From Shouchella clausii (GTDB taxonomy: Bacteria > Bacillota > Bacilli > Bacillales > Bacillaceae_D), in assembly GCF_002250115.1 (NCBI RefSeq), contig NZ_CP019985.1:3844001-3908000 (forward strand): a stretch of 64,000 nt of DNA, given 5' to 3'. Positions 26,953 through 35,647 of this stretch are shown piece after piece. Under the pieces are notes generated by a model, which saw nothing but the letters and a program-made list of their open reading frames with translations, had not been told where the DNA came from and made no database searches. The position numbers and the translations under genes were made by a program. Each line of letters starts with the position of its first letter. Position 1 is the stretch's first letter.

Positions 26953-28814
26953 ATTCGCTCGCCTTCCATCGTGTGGTTTGTCGGATTCGCTATCGCTCGG
27001 CAATGGGTGGCAAGCGCTGCAGTTAATTCATAACGCAAAAACGGTGTTACTAAATACAAGCCGTTAAAATAGGTCCTAGCTGCGTCGGCTAGCTCCATCG
27101 CGATTTGCAAACCTTCTTGCTCGGCTTTTTCTTTGTCGTTTCCACATGCCGCCATCCGTGCTCTTGTCTCGTCGCTCAATGTCATTCCTGGCACTTCATT
27201 ATGAAGAAACTCCGCGTTTCGGCTGCTTGTTAGCGGCATAATGCCAACGAAAATCGGCACAGGCAAATGCTTTGTTGCGTTATACAATTGTTCAAATTGT
27301 TGTTCATCGAAAATTGGCTGCGTCAGAAAATAATCAGCACCAGCTTCGATTTTCTTTTCTAAACGTCGCACCGCTTTATCAAGATGCTTAACATGGGGAT
27401 TAAACGCTGCCGCTGTCGAAAAAGATGCTTTACTGCCAAGGGAGTTTCCAGAGAATGAAATCCCTTCATTCATTTGCTTAATTAAAGGCAACAATTTTAA
27501 CGAAGATACATCATACACAGATGTTGCTCCAGGAAAATCACCAATCTTGCTTGGATCCCCAGTGATAACAAGCAAATCATGAAGCTCGGCTAGATGGAGC
27601 CCCATTAAGTGTGATTGCATGCCAATCAAGTTACGGTCACGGCATGTTAAGTGGACAAGGCTACGCAATCCTAACTGTTCCCTTACTAACATCGCCAACG
27701 TTTGGTTGTCAATACGAGGATTAGCAAGAGAATTGTCGGCAAGCGTTAACGCATCTACCCCTGCCTCTTTTAACGCTTTGGCTCCTTCCATAAATTTCGC
27801 AATCGTTAATTTTTTTGGCGGATCAAGTTCAACAATAATTGTTTGTTTGCGCCTTGCCAATTGGTCCAACGGCTCATTAAGCCGTTCTCCTCTTCCTGGT
27901 GCTTCCTCCTGAAGTTGGCTTGGCCGTCTGACAATGAGCGAGCGTGTTTTCGGCGTGTTCGTTTCGACGGCTTTAGCGATCGCGGCAATATGTCCAGGCG
28001 TAGTGCCACAGCAGCCGCCAATCAAATGGACGCCTTGTTCAATAAACGCCCCTGTCATTTCATAAAAGTAATCGGTATTGGAAGCATAAACAAAGCGTCC
28101 GTCTCGGTAACCTGGCAAACTGGCATTCGGATAGCAAGCAAGTGGGAAAGCTGACGATAATTCAAGCTGTTCCAAAGAGCGGAGCATATGATAAGGGCCC
28201 ATACGGCAATTGATTCCTAAAACGTCTGCTCCTAATTGATGGAGTCGCTCGAGCGCTTCACCGAGGGGAATACCGCCATTTAAGACGCCGATATCGCCCA
28301 TCGACACGTTCATAATAATTGCTTTGTCTGTAAGACGCCTTGCCAGCGCTACTGCTTCTTTTGCCTCTTCAAAATCATAAAATGTTTCAAACAATAACCC
28401 GTCAACGCCTGCTTCTAAGAGAGCAGTTATTTGTTCAAGTAAAGCAGCTGTAATCGCCTTGTTTTCCGTCTCTTCATGGAGGAACCCGCGAATCCCGCCG
28501 ATTGTGCCAACTAACGCAAGCTGTTCGTCGTTGCCAATCGCTTTTTTAGCAATGCTGACGGCGGCGTTATTGATGTCTGCGACACTTTCGTCCAATCCAT
28601 ACTTTTTAAGTTTGACGGCATTTGCTGCATACGTATTGGTTTGCAGCAGTTTCGCACCTGCCTCAATATACGATCGATGCACATTGTAAACAGCGTCAGG
28701 CTGGGAAAGGTTTAATTCTTCGTAACATAAATCAAAACCTTGCTCGTATAAAAGCGTGCCCATAGCCCCGTCTCCAACGATTAAGCTCGTTTTTAACTTG
28801 TCGCGAAGTTCCAT
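26949..28814 (-). CDS. yitJ: Bifunctional homocysteine S-methyltransferase / methylenetetrahydrofolate reductase
   Basis: 621 aa. The N-terminal half is a zinc homocysteine methyltransferase (DGAMGTLLYEQG start, Cys pair in HLIGGCCGTTPGH near 270). The C-terminal half is a MetF-type reductase (DPPKK, LTCRDRN, ITGDPS, FLTQPIF) making 5-methyl-THF. This fusion matches B. subtilis YitJ. It feeds MetH, whose gene starts in a 4-nt overlap. Both proteins carry a homocysteine methyltransferase module, which is an apparent redundancy. Under the SAM riboswitch upstream of metI. Confidence 0.94.
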   Translation of the reverse strand: MELRDKLKTSLIVGDGAMGTLLYEQGFDLCYEELNLSQPDAVYNVHRSYIEAGAKLLQTNTYAANAVKLKKYGLDESVADINNAAVSIAKKAIGNDEQLALVGTIGGIRGFLHEETENKAITAALLEQITALLEAGVDGLLFETFYDFEEAKEAVALARRLTDKAIIMNVSMGDIGVLNGGIPLGEALERLHQLGADVLGINCRMGPYHMLRSLEQLELSSAFPLACYPNASLPGYRDGRFVYASNTDYFYEMTGAFIEQGVHLIGGCCGTTPGHIAAIAKAVETNTPKTRSLIVRRPSQLQEEAPGRGERLNEPLDQLARRKQTIIVELDPPKKLTIAKFMEGAKALKEAGVDALTLADNSLANPRIDNQTLAMLVREQLGLRSLVHLTCRDRNLIGMQSHLMGLHLAELHDLLVITGDPSKIGDFPGATSVYDVSSLKLLPLIKQMNEGISFSGNSLGSKASFSTAAAFNPHVKHLDKAVRRLEKKIEAGADYFLTQPIFDEQQFEQLYNATKHLPVPIFVGIMPLTSSRNAEFLHNEVPGMTLSDETRARMAACGNDKEKAEQEGLQIAMELADAARTYFNGLYLVTPFLRYELTAALATHCRAIANPTNHTMEGERI

Positions 28815-28828
28815 CGTATTTCCTCCTC

Positions 28829-29935
28829 CTAGGATTTTTTAGCGGCGGCAAATGCTTGCAGCAAATCAGCTACAATATCTTCTCCGTTTTCAATGCCGAC
28901 TGAGAAACGAAGAAGGCAGTTATCGACTCCATTTGCAAGTCTGATCTCTTCTGGAATATCAGCGTGCGTTTGTGTTGCTGGATAGGTCATTAAGCTTTCG
29001 ACACCACCGAGGCTTTCGGCAAACGAAATTAATTGCAAATGCTTTAGCAACGGGTTGACCCAAGCTTCGTTTTGAACCCGAAACGACAGCATTCCGCCTC
29101 TCCCAGGATAAAGCACGTCTACAATGCCCTCTGTTTGCTCCAATGCATGCACCACTTTTTTAGCGTTTTCTTCATGCTTGGCCATCCGCAATGCCAATGT
29201 CTTCATTCCTCGAATAAGCAGCCATGAATCAAATGCTCCTAAAATACCGCCAGCACCATTATGATAATAAGCGAGCCGTTCACAAAGATCGTCTCCTTTC
29301 GCAACGATAAGCCCGGCAACGACATCGTTATGGCCTCCTAAGTACTTTGTTGCCGAATGGATGACGATGTCTGCTCCTTCCGTTAGTGGCTTCTGCAAAA
29401 GCGGCGTATAAAATGTGTTATCGACAATGAGCAGCAAATCATGTTTTTTGGCGAGAGCAGCAAGCGCTGGAATCGAGGCTTCCTGCATAAGTGGGTTAGT
29501 CGGCGTTTCGATAAAAATGGCTTTCACGTTAGAGTGAATCGCTTGTTCAACTTCTTGCAAATTCCGTGGATCGACATATGTAAAGGACACGCCCCACCTT
29601 GTCCAGCCTCCTTCAAACAGACGGTACGTACCGCCATATAAATCTTTCGAACAAATAACCCCATCACCTTGCTCAAACAACGAAAGCACAATTTGAACAG
29701 CAGCCATTCCAGAGCTAGTCGCAAATCCGCGCTCGCCGTCTTCCAATTCAGCAATGGCTTTTTCTAGTACTTCCCTTGTCGGATTACCTGTACGGGCATA
29801 ATCATACCCTGTCGATTCGCCAATGCCCGGATGGCGATATGCTGTTGAAAAATAAACAGGCGTGTTTACTGCGCCAGTATGGTCATCGCGGCGATTGCCA
29901 ATTTGCGCTAAGATGGTTTCAGCTCGTTTTCCCAT
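28829..29935 (-). CDS. metI: Cystathionine gamma-synthase / O-acetylhomoserine (thiol)-lyase, PLP enzyme
   Basis: 368 aa Cys/Met-metabolism PLP enzyme. The PLP lysine lies in HSATKYLGGHNDVVAG; YDYARTGNPTREVLEKAIAELE and ETPTNPLMQ are family signatures. As first gene of the SAM-riboswitch operon ahead of yitJ-metH it best fits MetI (cystathionine gamma-synthase with sulfhydrylase activity) rather than MetC. AGGGGGAACCGAGA is the ribosome-binding region. Confidence 0.9.
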   Translation of the reverse strand: MGKRAETILAQIGNRRDDHTGAVNTPVYFSTAYRHPGIGESTGYDYARTGNPTREVLEKAIAELEDGERGFATSSGMAAVQIVLSLFEQGDGVICSKDLYGGTYRLFEGGWTRWGVSFTYVDPRNLQEVEQAIHSNVKAIFIETPTNPLMQEASIPALAALAKKHDLLLIVDNTFYTPLLQKPLTEGADIVIHSATKYLGGHNDVVAGLIVAKGDDLCERLAYYHNGAGGILGAFDSWLLIRGMKTLALRMAKHEENAKKVVHALEQTEGIVDVLYPGRGGMLSFRVQNEAWVNPLLKHLQLISFAESLGGVESLMTYPATQTHADIPEEIRLANGVDNCLLRFSVGIENGEDIVADLLQAFAAAKKS

Positions 29936-29964
29936 TCTCGGTTCCCCCTAAAATGTACTTTTGC

Positions 29965-30117
29965 AAAACAAAAAACCCTTCTCCAAGATTAGAAGAAGGG
30001 GTTGCTTACGTGCATGCTTCTCTTATCTTGCAGATAAACTGCTGGATTTAGCACCTGACCATCGCTGGCTGGTTGCTGAAGCTTCATTGGGCCATTCCCT
30101 CCACTTCTCTTGATAAG
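29965..30117 (-). ncRNA. SAM-I (S-box) riboswitch with terminator, metI leader
   Basis: On the minus strand the aptamer runs from 30117 to about 30022. The P1 stem is CTTATC (30112-30117) with GATAAG (30022-30027). Between them are AAGAGAAGTGGAGGGAATGG, CTTCAGCAACC and GGTGCTAAATCCAGC, the S-box core. Downstream, CCCTTCTTC...GGAGAAGGG followed by TTTTTTG (29965-30001) is the intrinsic terminator. High SAM should stop transcription of metI-yitJ-metH. It fills most of the 320-bp gap. Confidence 0.95.
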
Positions 30118-30157
30118 AACCTATTCAATTGTTAAACACCATTTATAAGTTTCTTCC

Positions 30158-30186
30158 ACTTTACCGCAACTTTCACGCAAGTGCAA
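30158..30186 (-). promoter_or_regulatory. SigA-type promoter of the met operon
   Basis: Minus-strand TTGCAC (30181-30186), 17-bp spacer, TAAAGT (30158-30163), located about 40 nt upstream of the riboswitch P1 stem. Confidence 0.6.
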
Positions 30187-30225
30187 CCATTATTTCAGTG
30201 CTGCCCTCTCCATCGTTTATAACGC

Positions 30226-30256
30226 GAAAAAAAAATCGCCACAAATGATGGCGATT
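30226..30256 (-). terminator. Terminator after the zinc-ribbon gene
   Basis: AATCGCC (30250-30256 on minus) with GGCGATT (30234-30240) and a nine-base T-run. It overlaps the stop codon of the small gene. Confidence 0.88.
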
Positions 30257-30419
30257 ATTCCGGGTTTGCTTCAACAATCAATTGATCTTCATTTCCGCAG
30301 ACGCACTGTTTAAACCCTGTCTCGTATTCACCTTGTTCATTGCGCTTGCCGCGCAAAATGTATTTCTCCCCACATACAGGGCAGCGAATGACGATGCGAT
30401 AGCGGTTTGCTGTGGTCAT
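30255..30419 (-). CDS. 54-aa zinc-ribbon-like protein
   Basis: ATG at 30419 preceded by GAAGGGGGA at suitable distance; TAA at 30255-30257; an intrinsic terminator overlaps the stop. The protein has Cys-Pro-x-Cys-Gly (IRCPVCGEKY, residues 13-17) and Cys-x-Cys-Gly (QCVCGNE, 39-42), so a single four-cysteine zinc site is likely. The body is basic. No known name recognised. It stands alone between prsW and the met operon. RBS, terminator and Cys pattern make it a credible gene. Confidence 0.8.
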   Translation of the reverse strand: MTTANRYRIVIRCPVCGEKYILRGKRNEQGEYETGFKQCVCGNEDQLIVEANPE

Positions 30420-30529
30420 GATTGAATCCCCCTTCGTGTTAAATGTTCGCTTACACAGTGAAACGGCTTCAGACTGTAGACAAACGCTCGCATAAGACGT
30501 CGTTTGACAAGCGTATCAGTCTAAGGATT

Positions 30530-31177
30530 TTAAACAGTAAAACGGCTTGCTTTTTTCAGCTTCCATATAGCGAGAAGCCAAAGAACGACCATAAATGGAA
30601 TCATCGCAAAAAGGACATAATGGCCAAAGCTTGATAAAATAAAGTCATATCCGCCATGCAATAGGATTGGCAGAATCGCTCCAAGAAGTAAAAACATTTT
30701 TTTATGGTCTTCTTTGTACTTCGCTTGTCCAATGTAATAGCCCATGACAATCCCGTAAACAGCATGTGCCGTTGTTGGCAAAACAGTTCGCGGGATGGCT
30801 GCCTCTAACCCATAAGCGATCATGTATAAGCCATTTTCAACTGTAGCAAAGCCGAGGGAGACGGAAAAACCGAACAAAATGCCGTCCCCTGGGCGCTGAA
30901 GCTGTCCATGTTGGTAGGCAAATACAAACAACATGAGCCATTTTAACCCTTCTTCCAGAAAACCGTAAAGCAAAAACGCTTTAGCAGCTGGATGGGGAAA
31001 GACATTTTCTTCAGTAAAGGCAAATTGGATGACCAAAATCGGCACGACTAGCAGCGCGCCGATAATGAAAATCCGGAGAACGAGAAACATTTTTGCTTTG
31101 CTGTATACATCGCGCAAATAGACATATGAAAACAATGCCATGGCCGGAGCCAGTGCAGCTAGAACAAGGGATACCAT
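30530..31177 (-). CDS. prsW: Intramembrane site-1 protease PrsW
   Basis: 215 aa polytopic membrane protease. The glutamate pair Glu75-Glu76 in FLEEGLKW, His138 in TTAHAVYG and His174 in LHGGYDF are the metal-binding and catalytic motifs of the PrsW/CPBP-like fold. In B. subtilis PrsW cuts the anti-sigma factor RsiW to activate SigW under envelope stress. Same place relative to ypdA and sleB as in B. subtilis. RBS weak. Confidence 0.93.
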   Translation of the reverse strand: MVSLVLAALAPAMALFSYVYLRDVYSKAKMFLVLRIFIIGALLVVPILVIQFAFTEENVFPHPAAKAFLLYGFLEEGLKWLMLFVFAYQHGQLQRPGDGILFGFSVSLGFATVENGLYMIAYGLEAAIPRTVLPTTAHAVYGIVMGYYIGQAKYKEDHKKMFLLLGAILPILLHGGYDFILSSFGHYVLFAMIPFMVVLWLLAIWKLKKASRFTV

Positions 31178-31263
31178 GGCTGACCGCCTACTCTCTTTGG
31201 TTCGCTAATAAAACATTCCTTTTTTCTAGTATAAAACCGGCTTATTCCGATCAGCAAGCGCCA

Positions 31264-32223
31264 TCACATAAACCCAGCTGCTAGTTCCTTGTTCGCTGCT
31301 AGCATGACCATTGCTTTAATCCGTGCTTTCTTGCTGTCATAATCGGAGCCGAGAATGACACCCATTTGTTCGAGTTGGTGGGCACTTCCTTTGTAGTCAT
31401 ACGTTGGGTATACTTTCCCTTCTTCTGAGGCGGTCGTCACAATGATTGGCTTCTTGTTGGCAACCGCTCGTTCCAACGTAGCTACTAGGTTTGGAGGAAC
31501 TTGGCCGCGGCCAACGCCTTCAACCACCATCCCATCGCATACAGCAATCATCCCTTCCAGCATGTCTGCGCTCATGCCTAAATAAACTTTAGCAATGCCA
31601 ATTTGTTTAAGAGGAGTATCGCCAATTTCATAAAACTCCCGGCGAACAGGCTTTTGATACGTAAAAATCACATCGTTGTCTATAATTCCTAAATAGCCGA
31701 AACCAAAGGCATTAAACCCTTGCAAATTGGAGGCATGCTCTTTTTTGACATAACGGGCTGCAAAAATCCGCTCGTTAAAAACGACGACACAGCCAGTATG
31801 CTTTAAATCAGGTTCACAAGCAGCATAAATGGCATGACGTAAATTAATAAACGCATCACTGCCTGTTTGCTCTGGTCCTCGTTGAGATCCTGTGACGATT
31901 ATGGGACGCTCGTCTTTGTTCGTTAAATCTAAAAAATAGGCTGTTTCTTCAAGCGTATCGGTGCCGTGTGTGACAACAATCCCGTTAATCGTCTCGTCTT
32001 CAAAAGCACGCTCTACTTCGCGCTTTAACAACAGCCAATCGGCGAGTGTAATATGAACGCTTGGTTTTTGCAATACAGAGCGCACACTTACACGGATGTC
32101 TTCCGGCAAACCACATAGCTTTGCCAACTCTTCTCCAGAAAGTTCACCTGCGACCAATTTGCCGCTTTCGCTTGTGGTGCTTGCAATCGTGCCTCCAGTT
32201 GTCAGCAACATCACATGGCGCAT
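31264..32223 (-). CDS. L-asparaginase (type II-like, cytosolic)
   Basis: 319 aa from the ATG at 32223, chosen because GGAG lies 8 nt upstream; ATG and GTG codons just before it lie inside the RBS and overlap the ypdA stop. Active-site threonines are in TTGGTIAS (about 8-15) and HGTDTLEETAYF (about 87-98). The sequence resembles the type II class, yet there is no signal peptide or lipobox, so it is likely cytosolic. Hydrolyses asparagine to aspartate and ammonia. Close to gudB and ypdA; the short spacing to ypdA suggests cotranscription. Confidence 0.9.
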   Translation of the reverse strand: MRHVMLLTTGGTIASTTSESGKLVAGELSGEELAKLCGLPEDIRVSVRSVLQKPSVHITLADWLLLKREVERAFEDETINGIVVTHGTDTLEETAYFLDLTNKDERPIIVTGSQRGPEQTGSDAFINLRHAIYAACEPDLKHTGCVVVFNERIFAARYVKKEHASNLQGFNAFGFGYLGIIDNDVIFTYQKPVRREFYEIGDTPLKQIGIAKVYLGMSADMLEGMIAVCDGMVVEGVGRGQVPPNLVATLERAVANKKPIIVTTASEEGKVYPTYDYKGSAHQLEQMGVILGSDYDSKKARIKAMVMLAANKELAAGFM

Positions 32224-32228
32224 CTTCA

Positions 32229-33197
32229 TCACTCCATTTCAATCCTGCGCGCAATTGCTTGTGCAATCAAAGGGCCGTGCAGGCGACCATTTTCAATAAA
32301 AATTTCATTAGCATTGTTTCCAGCAGCAATGACGCCGGCAATAAAAATGCCTTCCACATTTGTTTCCATCGTTTGCTCGTCATATACAGGCCTTCCTGTT
32401 GCTTCATCGACATGTACACCAAGACTGCGAATAAAAGAGTGATCAGGATGGTAGCCGGTCATCGCAAACACAAACTGCGCTTTAGCTTTGTGCTCTTGTT
32501 TCCCTATCCGGTAGTGTACGTGGCTATCCGTAATCTCATACACATCAGCATGAAAGACCATTTTGACCTTTTCATTCCGCACAAGGGACACGAGCTCTGG
32601 CAAAATCCACGGCTTTACGCTTGCTGAATAATCGCTGCCCCGATAAAGCATAGTGACGCGGGCACCCGCTTTTTCTAACTCAAGCGCTGCATCAACAGCC
32701 GAATTTTTGCCGCCTATAACAACCACATCATGGTCGAAATAAGGATGGGCTTCTTTAAAATAGTGCATCACATGGCTTTTATCTTCACCTGGTATTCCCA
32801 TCATATTAGGAGAATCATAATAGCCTGTGGCCACAATCACATGCTTCGCTTCAAGTGTTCCTTTTGTCGTCGTCACTTCAAATGAACGATCAGCCCGTTT
32901 TACTACGCGGAGCACTTTTTCAAATGCACGAATGTGGAGCCTTTTTAATTTTGCTACATTCCGATAGTAGACAAGCGCCTGGTTCCTCCGGGGTTTGCGG
33001 TCCTCCACAATGAAAGGGACACCGCCTATTTCTAAGCGTTCGCTTGTACTGAAAAAGGTTTGGTGCGTTGGATAGCGGTAAATTGAGTGGACAATGTTCT
33101 CTTTTTCCACAACAACAGCAGACAACCCCTTTTCTTGACATGCAATTGCCGCAGCAAGGCCACAAGGGCCGCCGCCAATAATGACTGCATCTACCAC
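32229..33197 (-). CDS. ypdA: Bacilliredoxin/bacillithiol disulfide reductase, YpdA family
   Basis: About 322 aa from a GTG at 33197 preceded by GAGGTGAGGA; a longer frame reads into the gudB terminator. The FAD motif GGGPCGLAAA is at the N-terminus (about 8-17) and a second NAD(P)H Rossmann motif VIGGKNSAVDAALE lies mid-protein. YpdA proteins reduce bacillithiol disulfide with NADPH. Next to gudB as in B. subtilis. Confidence 0.92.
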   Translation of the reverse strand: MVDAVIIGGGPCGLAAAIACQEKGLSAVVVEKENIVHSIYRYPTHQTFFSTSERLEIGGVPFIVEDRKPRRNQALVYYRNVAKLKRLHIRAFEKVLRVVKRADRSFEVTTTKGTLEAKHVIVATGYYDSPNMMGIPGEDKSHVMHYFKEAHPYFDHDVVVIGGKNSAVDAALELEKAGARVTMLYRGSDYSASVKPWILPELVSLVRNEKVKMVFHADVYEITDSHVHYRIGKQEHKAKAQFVFAMTGYHPDHSFIRSLGVHVDEATGRPVYDEQTMETNVEGIFIAGVIAAGNNANEIFIENGRLHGPLIAQAIARRIEME

Positions 33198-33221
33198 ATT
33201 CCTCACCTCATCAAAACATTC

Positions 33222-33258
33222 AAAACCCTTGTCCTCAAAGGCAACTTTGGACAAGGGC
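33222..33258 (-). terminator. Terminator after gudB
   Basis: CCCTTGTCC (read on minus from 33257-33249 complement) pairs with GGACAAGGG (33226-33234 complement), with further AAAG/CTTT pairing inside, then TTTTG. Located between gudB and ypdA; the T-run is short. Confidence 0.7.
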
Positions 33259-33286
33259 ACTTATTTTCTCATCATAGTATAGCAGA

Positions 33287-34543
33287 TCAAACCCATCCAC
33301 GGAACCGAGAAGCTTCGGCCATGCGTCTCACACCGACCATATAGGCAGCGAGGCGCATATCGACTTTACGGCGCAAAGCAAGGTTGTAAATGTTGTTAAA
33401 CGCTTCCGTCAGCACTGTCCGCAACCGTCCTTCAACTTCCTCATCCGTCCAATAGTAGCCTTGGTTGTTTTGCACCCATTCAAAGTAAGAGACCGTTACG
33501 CCCCCAGCACTTGCCAAGACATCAGGCACAAGCAAAATGCTCCGTTCTGCAAGGATTTGCGTGGCCTCAAGCGTAGTCGGGCCGTTAGCTGCTTCGACGA
33601 CAATCGCTGCTTTTAACTTGCCTGCATTGTGTGAGGTGATTTGGTTTTCAATAGCTGCTGGAACCAAAATATCACATTCTTTTTCTAACAGCTCCTCATT
33701 TGTAATCGTATCTTTAAATAAATTTGTTACTGTCCCGAAACTATCGCGGCGATCAAGCAAATAGTCAATATCTAAACCTTCTTCTGCATAAAGGGCGCCA
33801 TATGCATCGGCAATTCCTACTACTAGTGCCCCTGCGTCGGCCATAAACTTCGCCAAAAAGCTCCCTGCATTGCCAAAGCCTTGAATAATGACGCGCGCGC
33901 CTTCAAGGTCAATTCCTTTCTTTTTCGCCGCTTCCATGATGCAAATCGTCACACCTTTTGCAGTCGCTGCCTCTCGACCGTGTGACCCTCCGAGCACAAG
34001 CGGCTTTCCCGTAATAAAATTGGGTGAGTCAAATTCGCGAATCCGGCTATATTCATCAAGCATCCACGCCATAATTTGCGAGTTGGTAAAAACATCTGGC
34101 GCAGGAATGTCTTTCGTCGGGCCAACAATTTGGCTAATCGCGCGGACATAGCCACGGCTTAGACGTTCCACTTCTCTAAACGACATCTGCCTTGGGTCGC
34201 AAACAATGCCTCCTTTTCCTCCACCGTATGGCAAGTTGACAATGCCTGCTTTTAAACTCATCCAAATCGACAGCGCCTTGACTTCTTTTTCACTGACATC
34301 TGGATGAAACCGTACGCCTCCTTTTGTCGGACCAACAGCGTCATTATGTTGGGCACGGTAGCCGGTAAAGATTTTCGTTGATCCATCATCCATTCTCACA
34401 GGAATACGGACGGTCAACATCCGTACCGGCTCTTTAAGTAGTTCATACATTTCATCTGGATAGCCTAGTTTTTTTAGCGCCTTATGTATAATGGACTGAG
34501 TTGCTGCAAGAACATCTAATTTATCCTCTTGGTTTTCGTCCAT
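33287..34543 (-). CDS. gudB: NAD-dependent glutamate dehydrogenase
   Basis: 418 aa from the ATG at 34543 (RBS AGAGGTGG). Oxidative deamination of glutamate to 2-oxoglutarate. The substrate lysine region KAGIVNLPYGGGKGGI, PAPDVFTN and the NAD-binding GFGNAGSFLA are visible. Equivalent to GudB/RocG; gene order next to ypdA favours GudB. I see no short direct duplication like the one that inactivates gudB in laboratory B. subtilis, so it should be functional. Confidence 0.93.
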   Translation of the reverse strand: MDENQEDKLDVLAATQSIIHKALKKLGYPDEMYELLKEPVRMLTVRIPVRMDDGSTKIFTGYRAQHNDAVGPTKGGVRFHPDVSEKEVKALSIWMSLKAGIVNLPYGGGKGGIVCDPRQMSFREVERLSRGYVRAISQIVGPTKDIPAPDVFTNSQIMAWMLDEYSRIREFDSPNFITGKPLVLGGSHGREAATAKGVTICIMEAAKKKGIDLEGARVIIQGFGNAGSFLAKFMADAGALVVGIADAYGALYAEEGLDIDYLLDRRDSFGTVTNLFKDTITNEELLEKECDILVPAAIENQITSHNAGKLKAAIVVEAANGPTTLEATQILAERSILLVPDVLASAGGVTVSYFEWVQNNQGYYWTDEEVEGRLRTVLTEAFNNIYNLALRRKVDMRLAAYMVGVRRMAEASRFRGWV

Positions 34544-34630
34544 CTTTTCCACCTCTTTGGAAGTCAGCTGCTCACATCTTTATCTTAATGAAATGCTCAC
34601 ATAATTGCCATCCTTTTTTCTAAAAACCGA

Positions 34631-35647
34631 CTAGTCTGCTGAAACAAGTTCCATTCCTTCAATCAATTCCACTGCCTGTTGCTTTTGCCAATCCCTCATT
34701 GTGAACAGTTCATAGAAAAGCCCGTCTTCCGTCCAATTTGCATAATGACTCGACGGTTCCCAACTAAAATGGACCTCAATGCCACGAACAGTCTCGGTCT
34801 CACTTTCACCAATCCATTCCAAACCGTAGCTGTTTGAGACGGTCAGTTCAATTTCTTTGCCTTCGCTATCGAGATACGACGCAACAACCGAAGCGTCCTC
34901 ACTGCCGCCGTTATACAGCTCAATGTTTTCCAGCTTCAAGCCGTTTAACTCGTTTGGCAAGCGCAGCGATTTGTCAAAGGCATCAGCCAATTCGTTTTTT
35001 TCCATTTGGACAGGTGCCTCTTCACTTACTAAAACAAATCCATCTTCCTCCACATCAAACCAGCCTTCGGGAAAGTCAGGCTTAAAGCGAACCTCGACAG
35101 CTTCCCCTGCCACGACTTGATCAGAGTACGTATAAACCGTCTTTAGTTGGAGGTACGTTTTTTTGTCGACCCATAACTCAGCTTCCTTTATGTGATCAGT
35201 CTCAGAATAAAAATGGAGTTTAAACACATCACGTTTTAAAAAGCGCTCGTCTTCAACGACTTCAATCTCATGGTTTTTCAACAAATAGTTCACTTCATCA
35301 AGCAACGCTTCTTTTGGAGTAAGCGGGTTCGTCGCTTCTTCTGCGTTTGCTTCGTAAATCATTTTTGTTTCATAGTCTTTTTCATAAATATTTCCATCAA
35401 CATATAAAGAAGTGGACAACAGCTGGCCGTCTTTGGCAAAGTCGACCCGCTGCGTCTGCTCGTCTTTTGCATAGACCGACTCGCTGTAGCCATCATCAAA
35501 TTCTTTAATGATCGTATAAGGAACAAACTTTTCTTCTCTTGCAAGGGCTTGTTCGAGCACATCTTCCGCATTGATGGTCATGAAGCTGCACCCACCTGTA
35601 AACAACAACCCTGTTATGGCCGCTAAAAAAAGCGGTTGCCGTTTCAT
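34631..35647 (-). CDS. Lipoprotein of a two-component operon, LolA/RseB-like fold likely
   Basis: 338 aa. N-terminal signal with a lipobox-like TGGC (Cys20). The body is acidic and rich in beta-strand patterns (DVFKLHFYSETDHIKEAELWVDKKTYLQLKT), reminiscent of the LolA/RseB-like superfamily that binds lipid or senses envelope state. No enzyme motif. Its ATG overlaps the histidine-kinase stop by 4 nt, so it is the third gene of a regulator-kinase-lipoprotein unit and could be a sensory partner of the kinase. Fold call is by pattern only. Confidence 0.7.
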   Translation of the reverse strand: MKRQPLFLAAITGLLFTGGCSFMTINAEDVLEQALAREEKFVPYTIIKEFDDGYSESVYAKDEQTQRVDFAKDGQLLSTSLYVDGNIYEKDYETKMIYEANAEEATNPLTPKEALLDEVNYLLKNHEIEVVEDERFLKRDVFKLHFYSETDHIKEAELWVDKKTYLQLKTVYTYSDQVVAGEAVEVRFKPDFPEGWFDVEEDGFVLVSEEAPVQMEKNELADAFDKSLRLPNELNGLKLENIELYNGGSEDASVVASYLDSEGKEIELTVSNSYGLEWIGESETETVRGIEVHFSWEPSSHYANWTEDGLFYELFTMRDWQKQQAVELIEGMELVSAD

